A stretch of 64,000 nt of DNA from Helicostylum pulchrum (Eukaryota; Mucoromycota; Mucoromycetes; Mucorales; Mucoraceae): positions 1 to 64,000 of the forward strand of contig JAIXMO010000016.1 in assembly GCA_025677825.1 (NCBI GenBank), written 5' to 3'. The first letter of the stretch is position 1, and each line of letters begins with the position of its first letter. Shown here one piece after another: positions 47,495-58,693 of the stretch. Made by a program: the position numbers and the translations under genes. The notes under the pieces were generated by a model. That model made no database searches and had not been told where the DNA came from. It saw nothing but the letters and a program-made list of their open reading frames with translations.

Positions 47495-48186
47495 CTATCG
47501 ACGATAATATCTTAATGTAAAAAAATTGACAATAAAAAGGTGTGAAAAGTTTTGAAAACTGAGCAAAAAATCTCCCAGCTTAAATTTAAGGCACACAGAG
47601 ATAGTTACCTCTCTTTGATATTCATCCGGAATATTACGGGGGAGTGGAAATGATGAGAGTAAAGGCTGTATAACGTTCTCTCGAACAATTTCATCCGAAA
47701 GCACTTGTAATACGTTGTATCTGCGAGATGTTTCCAGACTGAAGTCACCATCGTTATTGACAAAAGCCAAGGTCTTCAGGACAATATCCATGGAATTTAT
47801 CATAAACAAAAACTGGGCATTATAATCACTTGAATGTTTAAGCGATACTTCCAATTTCTTTTTGAGTATATGTCGTGATCTGGGATATAATTACTTACAT
47901 CACTGTTAAAGACTAGTAAGGTACATCTGGATTAGAATAAAACAAAAAGGAAATCGGTGACATTTTTTCGGGATTAGGTACCTTTATAATAAGCGCCTTT
48001 CTTTCTTTCTTTCTTTATGTTCATACGAAATAACACAGCTCTTCCTAAAGAAACCACTAGCACAGGGCCATGAGATCTGCTAAAGTTAATTTTTTTAGCT
48101 CTAAAACAATACAGAATATCAAATATAAGCTCTTTTAAAAAGTGTACAAGTAAAAAATACTTACTGCTGGCGGTATGCATTGTCAA
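47495..48186 (-). CDS. Uncertain multi-exon gene, unrecognised
   Basis: A 119-codon frame (47495-47854) reads MEVSLKHSSDYNAQFLFMINSMDIVLKTLAFVNNDG..., less low-complexity than random frames here, and a donor-like GTAACT follows QRE at about 47610. Upstream there are splice-like signals: a short exon ATGCATACCGCCAGCA with GTAAGT at about 48171-48186, an acceptor TTGTTTTAG near 48100, and a GTAAGT near 47897. I could not join these in a single consistent frame, so this may be a decayed gene or chance. No domain is recognised. Confidence 0.25.
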
Positions 48187-48654
48187 TAAAAAGAGGAAGA
48201 AAAGCGATTTATCTATTCTAAAAAAAATGATGGAATAAATATAGCCTACGCTGATAAAATGGGTAGTCACTTGTACTCATGCGATCTATTTAATCATTAT
48301 CATGTACGCTAGTTGTTCTAGACTTGTTTCGCGCAAGGAAGTTCATCCTAATCCATACGCACCTTATGTAAAATATAAGCTAAATGATATAAAGTAAAAG
48401 TCTATCAGACGGAACCAACGGATATTCCGTTAGTTACATTTATGTTTTATATTTTGTCATTATATTTATCTCATATATTATAGTTATTAAGGAAAATAAG
48501 TCGTGGCGGCTCAGAAAGCATATATCACGCTTTCAGTCTTCGTTAGACAGTCTTTTCAAGCGCAAAAATATTTTTTTTCGCTCCCGCAATTGGTCAAATT
48601 TATTTTTATATGTGTATGAAAAAAAAAGTAGACTCTTTTCTATTTTCATACAAT

Positions 48655-49680
48655 ATGGCAACACGATTTATTCCTAGAACTCATTTCCCTTATGACAGGG
48701 TTATCAATTGGTTTCCAGGTCACATGGCCAAAGGTTTAAGATTGATATCAGAACGTTTGAATTCGGTTGATCTAGTAGTTGAAGTTCGCGATGCTCGTAT
48801 CCCTTTATCTTCAGTTAATCCCAGTTTTGAAAAGGTAGTTGGTCGAAGACCTCGTTTGATCGTATACAACAAGTTTGATTTAGCAGATCAATCAACACGT
48901 AAACCAATTACGGAAGCATTTGCTAAACATGCGCCTACAACACCTGTTGTTTTCACCAGTTGTCAAACCGATGATAATATTAAAGCCATTTTAGATCATG
49001 CTTCTAAATTAGCAGATCCTATACCCCAAGTGACACTTATGGTTGTTGGTATGCCTAATGTTGGAAAATCATCGTTGATCAATTCGCTTCGAAGAGTAGG
49101 TGTTGGAAAAGGAAAAGCTGCTGCGACAGGAGCTCAGCCTGGTATTACAAGGACTGTCATTGGCACTGTTAAAGTGTTGGAGGATCCTACAGTTTATTTA
49201 GTGGATACGCCTGGTGTGATGGTACCTCATATTGCAGATCCGGTCAGAAGTTTAAAGGTTGCTTTAACCGGTGGTATTCGTGATCATTTATCAGATGAAC
49301 AAGTGATGGTAGATTATTTACTTTACAGGTTAAATGGATTTAACGATTATGAATATGCCAAATGGTTCAAGTTACCAAATAACGAACCAACAAATAACGT
49401 GGATGAATTATTACAAGGTGTTGCTCGTCGTATTGGTGCTATTGTAAAAGGTGGCGAATTAGATTTAAATATGGCATCCAAATTTTTCCTTAAACATTAT
49501 AGAACTGGAAAATTAGGCCGACATACGTTAGATGATGTGAGTCCTGAGGCACTGGAATCCTTTTTTGAATCACAAAAGATGTATGATGCTAGTCCTGGTG
49601 TCAGTAGACGTCAAGAAAAGAAAATTGCTAAAATAGAACAACGAAAAAACTCTAGAAGAGTTGCAAAGGCTGAAGAATAA
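48655..49680 (+). CDS. MTG1: Mitochondrial ribosome-assembly GTPase Mtg1
   Basis: Circularly permuted GTPase needed for mitochondrial large-subunit assembly at the inner membrane. Intronless, 341 aa. The order of GTPase motifs is permuted as in YlqF/Mtg1: G4 NKFD (72-75) comes before G1 GMPNVGKSS (132-140), G2 GITRT and G3 DTPGV (184-188). NWFPGHMAKG near the N-terminus is the family signature. I prefer the start MATRFIPRTHFPYDR, a mitochondrial-type leader; an in-frame ATG 45 nt earlier adds MCMKKKVDSFLFSYN. The C-terminus is Lys/Arg-rich. Convergent with TERT, leaving 25 bp between stops. Confidence 0.94.
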   Translation: MATRFIPRTHFPYDRVINWFPGHMAKGLRLISERLNSVDLVVEVRDARIPLSSVNPSFEKVVGRRPRLIVYNKFDLADQSTRKPITEAFAKHAPTTPVVFTSCQTDDNIKAILDHASKLADPIPQVTLMVVGMPNVGKSSLINSLRRVGVGKGKAAATGAQPGITRTVIGTVKVLEDPTVYLVDTPGVMVPHIADPVRSLKVALTGGIRDHLSDEQVMVDYLLYRLNGFNDYEYAKWFKLPNNEPTNNVDELLQGVARRIGAIVKGGELDLNMASKFFLKHYRTGKLGRHTLDDVSPEALESFFESQKMYDASPGVSRRQEKKIAKIEQRKNSRRVAKAEE

Positions 49681-49705
49681 AATATTTATTTTTATACAAA
49701 TACAT

Positions 49706-50637
49706 TTATCTTTTATATTTTTCGATTATGTATTTTAAGCAGTATACAAGTTTGGCATATTTTGATTGCTTCCTATTAAATGCATCCAAAAAGGCTTGAA
49801 ATAATATTCGAACCATTTTGTCGTAAGAGAATCTATACGGTGTCAATTCCTTTATACGGTGACCAACGCGCACAATCGTTTCTAAAAGATGTTAAACATA
49901 ATAGAATGTATATAAAAAAAGATACGACTTACGAAATAAAAAGTCGTCATTAGTTCCCTTTGATGTAGCTGCTACTTGTGTTTCTATCCGTAACGCAGCG
50001 ACGTAAAAGTTATTGTAAAGATTGCGGTTAATAGCTTTTCGAGAATTAAATCTTGAATCAAAGAGTATGTCAGAATGTTGAGATTTGATAGACCTACATA
50101 TAAAAAAAAAATTAACGTAAAATTTCGAGTGCATATGTTTATCTACTTACATCATGCAATCTGTGCACAGTTTGTCTCCAGAGTTTTGAGCGAAACGTGT
50201 TATCACAGAAGACTTTATATCTATAAAATTGTCAACGAAATGAAAACAAATGGTTATATGTATATATATTACCTTTTGGCGTCCCTATATCTAAATATAC
50301 ATCAAGATTTTCTGTATTCAGTAAGTATCCCAACCAAGGAAACTCTATAATATATTTTATCAGAGAACCGCAGTATGTACAAATATATATTTTATATATA
50401 AAAATTACCTTTCATATCTTGATCCACATTTGAGACACATTTGCTCTTATTGACTTTCAATCCATAGCTCTTCGTTTCTAGAATAAATCTGTTAGAAACG
50501 TATCATGCTTTATTTATTTCATTTACCATAAACCATGACGTTCAAAACCCATTTTGCATAGCTGCGGTTCTTGGTAATGTAGAGAAAATCATCGACATAG
50601 GTAAATAAGATCTAGACAATATTACGTTTAGTACTAC

Positions 50638-50669
<32 letters not shown>

Positions 50670-53600
50670 ACTATTCTAGATATTACCCCAGTTGGATCGT
50701 CCTTTGTAAAAGCTAGTTTATCTTGTTCAAATTTTCCAAGAAAGAAACTAAGCAAATAAAGAAGTTAAATAATTATTCATTTTGTAAAACCCGAGTTACT
50801 TTTTGACGTACCTGCATAATAAAGTGGATAGATTTGAGCCTTGTGCAATACCTTTGATACGCTGGTAATAGTCATTACCGACCTAAAAAGTATTTATATA
50901 TGTATATAATCAGTTTAAAAATATTTTTTATATTTGTATGTATATGTACCTTTACTGTACTCATGGAAATACTTTCTTCAAGTAAAGCAATTATTTCTTC
51001 TAAAGAATCAATACTGTAATCATTCTATCAATCAAAAAGTGAGTATATACATATACAGGTCCCTTTTAGTATTTTATAAATTCAATACCTGATCAACTAT
51101 AATTGACCCAAAATGTTTTTTTTTAAGTTCTTGAGCTTGATCATATACAGGCGCCATTTGATCTATACATGTAGGTTGAACCCATAAATAACAGAGGCCT
51201 CAAAAAGTTAAAAATAAAACTTACCAGAAGGAGCAGAGAAATCAAAGTCTTCTTTTACCAGCATATTACCAAAGGGACGTATAGCACTCACCTTTCTTTT
51301 TACATAGCCATCCTTCTACAAACATCTTAATATATAAAAAAAGTTATATATCAAACTTCACTTACCGACTTTAGAATATCCTTTAATAGTCCCATCAGTA
51401 TTTCTTGATCAATGGTATCGAAACAATTTTGAATGTCGGCTTTTACAAAATAAAGTCTAGTAGAATAATTAAAAAGGTTAATTTTCAGCTTTCAGCTTTC
51501 AGTAGGAAGGAGTTTTTTCTTTTACTTTTCCGTATTCACTTGCTTGCTTTTGTACTCTTTTAATCGATTATAGAATAAATTCTTTCCCAGTACGGAACTT
51601 CCCATTAATTCAGGGTTTCGCTCCTAGCAATAAAGTTTGGTTAATAAAACTAGAAACATACTATATGTATAGCTTACCTTTTCGAATTTCAATACATTCA
51701 ATACAGGACGGAAAGTTTCATTAGGCGAAGGTAAACTTTTATAATTCTAGTTCACTAACATTTAGATATATATACTTATTATAATTCTTTATTCATACTT
51801 ACAACTGTCGTGCTACTGCTCATATTTGTAATTGTTCTAAACCCTGTACCCTTCGGTAAAAATCGAACTCTTGCTGATCCTATTCTTACGTATTGCAAAG
51901 AATTCTAGAAGAAAAAAAAAGAGTTGACACGGGAAAAACAAAACAAGAAAACCGAAAAAGAAAAAGTTACCTTGTCGACGAGGGTATAGTTTTTCATCAG
52001 TAAGGGCATTGCTTCTCGAGTTAATATGTTCCAAGTATCTTGTCGAAAATATAACAATTTATTGGGGTTTTTGGCTGATTCTGTAACGTAAAACATGGAC
52101 TACATATTGATTATTTTTAAATACTGAAATATATACACGGATATATAAGAATTACCTTTACAACAGGAATTATATAGGATCTAAATAACCAAGTTAACAT
52201 TTGGTAAAGTACTTGTTCTCGTCTTTTCAAATCAGAAGGTACAAATATGTCAGTTTTCGAAGGCGGTACTAACCACTGGCATTCCTTGATCTATAAAAAA
52301 AGAGTATCAATACCGACACTTTTCGTACTGATTTAAATAAAACAAAACAGAAATACTTACTTTAAACTTGTGCGTTATTTCTTTCATGGTAAGAAACTCT
52401 TTCTTTTGTTTTGTTATAAAAGGGTAGATAACTATAATCAAATATTTAGTACCTTGTGGTACAACAGCAAAAAAAACATTACCATTGTGTATTGCGTCGA
52501 AATTATCCTTTGAACCCCAAAATGAAATAGGAAACACTTTTTTCAATTGATTTGTAACGAAATTTGCAACCTCCTTGTATGTCGAAGCAGCATCAGCAAT
52601 ATTTACAGCGGAAGTCTATACGTACGCATATTAGAATCAGTTAAAGAGTACATGTTTAACTTTTTACCTTTGTAGGACAGGTTTTATTGAGGACATCAAT
52701 ACATGATGTTTTGGAGTGACGTGCATGGATATGTTCAATTAAGTAAGGAATTTGTGCAAACCTTTTAAGAAACGTTTTCTATTTGTAATGTATAAGAAAA
52801 AAAGGTCATTTTTTTTAAATAAAAAAAAAGTATATAACTTACTCCTTTTCGTTCGCTTACAAATTCTTTGGAAAATATTATGGATGTACAAGTTACAGCG
52901 TACCGAATACCTGTTTCTTGCTTTGGGTGAAACATGTCTACAGAAAAAAAAAGTTTAGGTACAATATATGTATATATGTGTGTGTGTATTTACGTGGTTT
53001 TGGTAATGCCATAAGTGGTTTACTTGTTTTTGAATTTATAATAGTATCCGCAAAAAACATTTTCGAACGATCGATATGATCTATGCTTTGGGTTTTTTTA
53101 GTTTCACGTACATTTTCTTTTGTCATCTTGAGCTCTTTCGCCATCTTGAGCTTCTTTCTAACTCTTCTCGGTATCTTTGTTGTATTATCATTCAGTCTTT
53201 TTCTTGTAGAGAAAATTTGACTCAAGTACTCAGAAAGGTTGCTGTTACTAGACTCAATATCATTTAAAAATGCAGATTTATACTGAACTATTTTTTTTGG
53301 TTCTTTTTTTGGCCGTTTTTTACTTTCAGAAAGCCAAAGGTTGGTTGAGATCAATTGTCCTGTTGGTGGTTAGTGTGTCAAGCATATATTTTATATACAA
53401 ATATGTGTAGTACCTGAAATCTGATGGAATATATTATTAGGTAGTCGATGTAGTATAATATAATCCAATAACAATTTACAGAACGAGTCCTCACCCAAAC
53501 TACATAAAAAAAGTTCAATCAAGAGAATCAAAAGTGTAAAAAGCTTAATTTTCTTTTATATACCAAGATAAAACGGCATTCCAGACTTCACTGTCCTTCA

Positions 53601-54038
53601 TTTGATTTAAAGTTGTATTCTCAACTTTGTGCGACAATACTTCAACGTTAAACGTGCTTACAATACTGATTCCAGAACTTAAAGCATTATTAACTTTCCA
53701 ATCTTTATTCATGTAAAAAGCCAAACGGTCCAAAACCTATCAAAAACCGTTTTTTTTAGTTCACGTAAAGAGAGGTACTTATTTTTCTTCTTACGTACAG
53801 TAGATAGTTCTGAAAGACGTTTTGGTTCTATACAATGTAGTGTAAGTTTCTTATCGGCAACAAATTTTTTCCACCTCGAAAAGTTATCGCAATCTCGATT
53901 GGATTTAATGACTAAATGTGTCTGCAGTAAGGTCTTTACGTCTTCTGTTTTACATTGATCAATGCTCTCTCCAAGGTAATCCTCAAGTGTTTGTACTGAT
54001 TTAAAAAGTCGATAAAAGTATTCAGGTACTTGACACAT
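49706..54038 (-). CDS. Telomerase reverse transcriptase (TERT)
   Basis: Catalytic protein of telomerase, extending chromosome ends from an RNA template. Split by well over ten introns of 50-80 nt. Exon 1 (53799-54038) begins MCQVPEYFYRLFKSVQTLEDYL. The RNA-binding half is Lys-rich (KKRPKKEPKK near 53300). RT motifs in order: motif 1 MFYVTESAKNPNKLLYFRQD (about 52090-52030), motif 2 VRFLPKGTGFRTI (about 51875-51838), motif A YFVKADIQNCFDTID (about 51455-51405) with the first catalytic Asp, motif B' GIAQGSNLSTLLC joined to SFFLGKFE across an intron (50862-50740), motif C YVDDFLYIT (about 50600) with the Asp pair, motif D SYGLKVNKSKC, motif E FPWLGYLLNTENLDV (about 50340-50300). The C-terminal extension runs to KYIIEKYKR at 49706. 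TLLCSFF and FPW are telomerase, not retroelement, hallmarks. Confidence 0.93.
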
Positions 54039-54458
54039 TTTTTTGTTGTTGTTAAAGAGATAAAAAAACGTTCAAACATAATCCGTTCCGCTGCCAATTT
54101 GAGGGGCTCAGTGAGAAAGACACGTGAACCAGTTTTTTTTTATAGCGTTAATCACTACATGGACCTCATTCGAGCACTGGGAAAGCCGTATTGTAGATCA
54201 AAACAAAGGTAAGACGAGCGAGATATACTATAAAGATGTCCAAAAATATGGACAGATGATACGGCACAAGCTGACCATCACTCACACTTTTCTTTTTCAC
54301 TAAAAAACGTTCAGACGAAGACTACTTTCGACTTTCTCTCTTCATAGAAAAACGCCTTCAAAAAATACAAAAGTATAATAAATGGATTTAATCGATACGT
54401 AGTTACATAAAAGAGAGTGTATACACTTGTTTATTTTATGCTGGTGTTTGACGGCTAA

Positions 54459-54602
54459 TCAATCGAGTAACGCTATACACTTTGATTTCCCTTGCATAAA
54501 TAATATTTGAGCACCAATTTTCATATAGCAAGGTTCATACATGAACTTGAATGTATATTTTCCTTGTGTTCCTGATAAAAGGGTTAGACCATCTTTAATT
54601 TC
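54459..54602 (-). pseudogene. Fragment resembling the C-terminus of a GTPBP1/2-like GTPase
   Basis: Forty-seven codons and a TGA read DGLTLLSGTQGKYTFKFMYE, then PCYMKIGAQILFMQGKSKCI, then ALLD. In GTPBP1/2 proteins the last beta-barrel ends with a pattern of the type F-R-F-x-x-x-P-E-Y-(hydrophobic)-x-x-G-x-x-(L)-x-F-R-E-G-x-T-K, which this matches. An acceptor-like AAATTAAAG precedes the match. No GTPase domain or translation-factor core was found upstream on this strand, so I read it as a dispersed 3' gene fragment or a last exon whose upstream exons have decayed. Confidence 0.4.
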
Positions 54603-55199
54603 GATTTAAATAATATGGTTTTATGAATTAAGTATATTCAACCCAGAGTTTTACTGCGAGGGTTTTCATTTTCATTTTCATTAAGTTAAATATATGTAAT
54701 ACCTCTGTCTGAGGACAAAGGCAAATGTTCAAAAAATTCTTATTCAAGAAACTTTCGTTTCAAAAATAAAGTAAAATACAAGCTACTCCAAACTGGTTTC
54801 TCAAAGTGGTTCTCAAATGAATTCCTCCTTATACTTCTGGGTATCTATGAAGTTTCCTTCACGTAGGAGATCTTACTTTCTAGATCATCCTTAAAGACAA
54901 CAATAAGCTCGACTATTAAAGTCGACCATGCTCCGGATTCTTTGGCTTGGGCAAAGAACCTTGTATATATGTCTTAAACGCCATTACAGGAGCTGACTGA
55001 CAAACCTATCATATAACTCACACCAGAACAAGACACCAGAACAAAATACACAAGAGCCAAAGTACCTGGAAATAATTGTAAAGTTAATAATACATATATT
55101 AATGAAGTTAACATAAAATACTTACCAAAAGTAAGCCAAGCACCAACAGATATATCGTAGCAAATGCACCAGAGAGCTTCCACCACCAGAAAAAGACTT

Positions 55200-55298
55200 A
55201 CAAGGATAAAAAACAACAAGGATAAAAAACAACAAGGATAAAAGACCACAAAAAAAAAAGACCACAAAAAAAAAAGACCACAAAAAAAAAAGACCACA
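55200..55298. repeat. Short tandem repeats, two adjacent unit types
   Basis: First, about three copies of CAAGGATAAAAAACAA (55200-55242), then about four copies of a 16-17-nt unit GACCAC plus an A10 run (55243-55298). The artefactual minus-strand frames over it read as Phe-rich chains and are not genes. Confidence 0.85.
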
Positions 55299-55455
55299 CA
55301 CTAGAAACAACATTCTTAAAATCACTAATACGATAAAAAGTTAGTATCTGATAAAATGTTATATGTATAAATATATGCATACTTACCTATAAAATAAGAG
55401 GGTGGCCACCCAGAAGGATAAAACTCATTAAAAAAAAATAAAGATATGAAGAAGA

Positions 55456-55530
55456 CACACACAAACACATATACACAGACACATACACAGACACATACAC
55501 AGACACATACACAGACACATACACATATAC
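55456..55530. repeat. CA-rich 12-bp tandem repeat
   Basis: About five copies of ACACATACACAG, bordered by shorter CA runs. It is a minisatellite-like tract that translates to alternating Cys-Val on the other strand. Confidence 0.85.
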
Positions 55531-55919
55531 CAGCGCGCCCACTTAACACGGGAAAACCACGCTTTTTCACCACAGCATACCCACCACGGGAAAACAATGC
55601 TTTTTCGTCATTAAAAAATAAATAAATAAAAAAAGAGCGCCAGCTCCAGACCAAAACTAATTGTACCAGAAAAGGATGAAGAACCACCATAACAATGTTG
55701 AATTGATTATGGAAGCAAAGTAAGAGGTAGCAAATCACTCCAAGAGGAACCTCCCATGAGAAACCAAAGTAGCTTGAGTATTAAAGACAAGGAAAAAAAA
55801 AAGGGGGAAAAAAGAAAAAAAGAGGGATTTTGTGTTTACAAAAAAACGCCCTCACAAAAATTGAGCCAATGAGAGGAAAGCTCAGTCTGAGGGAGGTTTT
55901 CGGCATGATTTTTTTACCT

Positions 55920-55961
55920 GTAAAAAGTAAAATGGTACTACTTTATTTTGGTACTTTTTAC
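55920..55961. repeat. 42-bp imperfect inverted repeat
   Basis: Ends GTAAAAAGTA and TACTTTTTAC are perfect complements, and the inner AAATGGTACTA / TATTTTGGTAC partly pair, so it can fold into a hairpin. It could be a solo terminal repeat or chance in AT-rich DNA. Confidence 0.45.
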
Positions 55962-56344
55962 TAATATGTTCAAGCTATAACTATCGATACAAGTAATGTT
56001 TCTATTGAGAAGTTTCAATAAAATAAAAGAAAGAAAGGCTAGACCACGGCCTTTTTTTTTGACGAAAAAATACGGCATTGTTTGTAAATAAAAAAAAAGT
56101 ATTAGAAACTAGTACTAATTTCGAATACATTTGTTCGAACCTATCTTTTTTCTTTTTTCTCTTATTTTCTTGTGAATAGAAATCATCTCTAAAAAAAATG
56201 AATTACTTTGTTAAGTTTGTTTTTCTTTATAATTATTGTTACCGACGTACCTTGTAAAAAATATATAAATTGTCTTACTGCCATCTGATTCTGAGATAGC
56301 ACTGGAATCCTACATATGCATATATGTATATATAAAAAGACTTA

Positions 56345-56630
56345 CTAATACTTTAATGATATTCTTGCGCGAAAACAACTGGTATAAAGTTCAACTTCTT
56401 TCTGAGCAGCTTCGGCTTCTTCTGTGAATGCAGAACTTCAAAGTTACAAATAGAAAGTGTGTCCTTTTTTTGGATTATTTTATTTCAACTATTAGCGGTT
56501 CTTACCAGGTCCTAGAGACTTGAACTAGGAAGAAATAACTCAACATTGCGTAGCGTTCAGCTCCTACGTTGGTACCATGTAAGTGTTCCCTTTTCTCTTC
56601 TCTTTTTTTTATATATATATATATCATCAT
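56345..56630 (-). CDS. Possible small spliced gene, unrecognised
   Basis: Two exons, 56506-56630 and 56345-56435, joined by a clean GTAAGA donor and TTTGAAG acceptor, keep one frame: HGTNVGAERYAMLSYFFLVQ, then VSRTC at the junction, then SAFTEEAEAAQKEVELYTSC and FRARISLKY before a TAG. The sequence has normal composition and a helix-like C-terminus, unlike random frames nearby. The only upstream in-frame ATG (56630) opens an odd Ile/Tyr stretch from an AT repeat, so the true first exon may be missing. No family is recognised. Confidence 0.35.
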
Positions 56631-56855
56631 TATTGTCTCCTAATACGCTAAAATTCAACCTCACTGAACAGGACTATAAAAAGGGGATATAGTTATGGTA
56701 ACATATTAAAAGCAGTAGTTAAGAAAGAACAGTGGATAAAAGTGTGGTAGATGTATTTAATCAATATTAGCGTATAAATGTGTATATGTATATAAAAAAG
56801 AAATGAATGTATTGTGAAAAATGAAAGGAACATAATAATTAAGAGGATTGCTTAT

Positions 56856-58146
56856 CTAAACGCCAAGCCATTTTTTACCGAAACCGAAGACCATATTACG
56901 AACATTGGTTGTATTTTCTTGTTCTTCTTCTTCTTCTTCGTCAAGAGTTGAGTGATTGTTAAAATAAGTAAAAGGATGTTGATCGGATACAAATGGGGTA
57001 TTGTCTGTAAGAGAAGGTAAATGAAGTTCGTCACTGGAAGAGTATCTTCTTTGATGGTGTTGTTGTTGTTGTTGCTGCTGGTTTTCAAATGCCACTGTTG
57101 TATTTTCGTAAACATCTAATGCTGCTGATGTAATCGAATCAATATCAGAACATACAGAACTAAGAAAAAAAGTTAATATTTTTATGTGGTTACGTAGTAT
57201 GTTTTATATTCTAACTTTTACTTTTGTTCTACAAGCGTATTATCTTGATCATTTAAAGTATGTAAAGTGGTTGTATCATCATCTTCTTGTGTTGGTTTCA
57301 TATGAATTATATTTTTTTTTATAAAGGATAGTTTTTCTGTTAAGTCATCTAATCGATCACTTAAAAGTGCTTGTGCGGCGTCAACAGATGCTTGTGGCTT
57401 GATCATATCTGAAGAAGAAGCAGCTACGATTCTTTCTTCATAATCTTCATCATTCTCTTGTTCAAAATTGATTTGTGGCATTGTCTTTGCTGCATAAAAT
57501 TCACGTGGTGGTGCTTGCATTTCTTGAATAGTTGGTCCTTGTATATTTTGGTAGTATAATTCTTCTCCGTATTGGTCCATTAACTACGGTAACAAATGAT
57601 TTAATAAGAAGAAAAAAAAATCATTCAATTTTTTTTTTTTTTTACCTGACTACTATGCCTATTATAGGCTAAATTGGCTATTTGATCATCTCCCAAGAAT
57701 TCAGCATCTTCTTGATGATTGTCAATATCGTAACCCATTATGTCACCTTCTTCCATATCTGTCTCCATTACAACAGGTCGTTCACGTTTCTTTTGTTTTT
57801 TTGACTTTTTCTTTTTTTTAATACTTTGTGTACCAAATGGATTACGAGTAACAAAGTGAGGTAAATCATTTTGACCTAATACAGACTCAAATTCCCAATC
57901 TCTTGGATTATCCAAGTAATTTTGTAGTGCTTCGCCTCTGTACAAAGTATGATCGTTATAATAAGCTGGCTCAATAAGTGGATCTTCATCATCAAGTCGA
58001 ATAACTCCTGCTTTTCGTACGCAACAGCAAAATTGTGAAATTGAAGGTAAATAATTTTTCCAAGTTAGATCAAAAGCATGAAGCTCATCGTCACTTGAAA
58101 CTTGTTGTATTGTTGGTTCTTTCTTGGGTAAACAAGGTATAACCAT
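56856..58146 (-). CDS. Conserved-looking acidic protein, function unknown
   Basis: Exons 57646-58146, 57222-57583 and 56856-57159 sum to 388 aa. I start at MVIPCLPKKEPTIQQ; an in-frame ATG 27 nt upstream is also possible. Near the N-terminus are WKNYLPSISQFCCCVRKAGVIRLDDEDPLI (a Cys triplet that could be palmitoylated) and DNPRDWEFESVLGQNDLPHFVTRNPFG, then a Lys cluster (KKKKKSKKQKKRER), an acidic low-complexity middle, a predicted coiled coil (AQALLSDRLDDLTEKLSFIK), a Gln run, an acidic run and the ending NMVFGFGKKWLGV. I do not recognise a domain; the well-behaved splicing and the structured N- and C-termini argue that it is real, possibly a membrane-peripheral fungal protein. Confidence 0.75.
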
Positions 58147-58693
58147 TATAAATATAAAGTAAAGCTTGAACAAGAAAAAGAAAATAAGAAAATAAAAGAA
58201 AATAAAAGAGAGAAAAATAATTAATAAGATTCGATTATCACATGGTATCCGTCTTTGGTATATAAAAGATCATTTAATAGTGTATCCCGGGGTAAAAAGC
58301 TGAGTGTTAATCGAAAGCTCAACAAGTTACACCGCACTCAACAGTTTTTTTTTTTTGCAGAGAGAGAAAAGTAAAAGGTATAAATTCCCACCGTGTAATT
58401 TATATTACCAATATGCTGTGTGTTTTTTTAAATAAAGATGTTACACCGACATTTAAATGTTTTAAAAAAAGGCTATTCATCTTGCGTTTCAGCTAAATTC
58501 ATTATTCTTTAACAAGTTAAAAGATCAGTATTCTTCAAGAAAATCTTGGCTCTCTTTTTAAACACAACTTTCATAGGTTTATCAGTAACCCTTCTTTAGA
58601 TAGTTTAACTCGTTACTATGATTCATTATTAAGACTGTAAACAAACATTATACATTAAACGATTTATTTAAATATCAAAAACATTTAGCTTAT
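58147..58693. other. Spacer between the 388-aa gene and GH3 3' end
   Basis: About 0.5 kb; AT-rich, no gene seen. It serves as the promoter side of the 388-aa gene (both neighbours are on the minus strand). Confidence 0.5.

Larger units (their letters stand above)
46854..48654. other. Spacer between HbrB and MTG1
   Basis: About 1.8 kb. It contains the 102-bp transposon relative at 47313-47414 and a weak minus-strand gene candidate at 47495-48186. Otherwise AT-rich without recognisable content. Confidence 0.5.
54039..56344. other. Decayed, repeat-rich spacer upstream of TERT
   Basis: About 2.3 kb. Holds a GTPBP1-like C-terminal fragment (54459-54602), short tandem repeats (55200-55298, 55456-55530), a ~22-bp direct repeat (about 55546-55606) and a small inverted repeat (55920-55961). 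Several minus-strand GT-AG pairs with good consensus are present (for example GTAAGT at about 55135 and TTCCAG near 55065), suggesting a former spliced transcript, but no coherent protein remains. Confidence 0.5.

Noticed and set aside
49706..54038. LINE or group II intron-type reverse transcriptase
   Set aside because: The motif set (TLLCSFF in B', FPW in E, no endonuclease or maturase domain, no target duplication) and single-copy gene structure with spliceosomal introns fit telomerase.
54974..55380. Phe/Trp-rich overlapping minus-strand frames
   Set aside because: All three frames are open because of the A10 tandem repeat; an artefact of low complexity.
55325..55738. 137-codon minus-strand frame with Cys-Val repeats
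   Set aside because: Produced by the ACACATACACAG minisatellite; composition is not protein-like.
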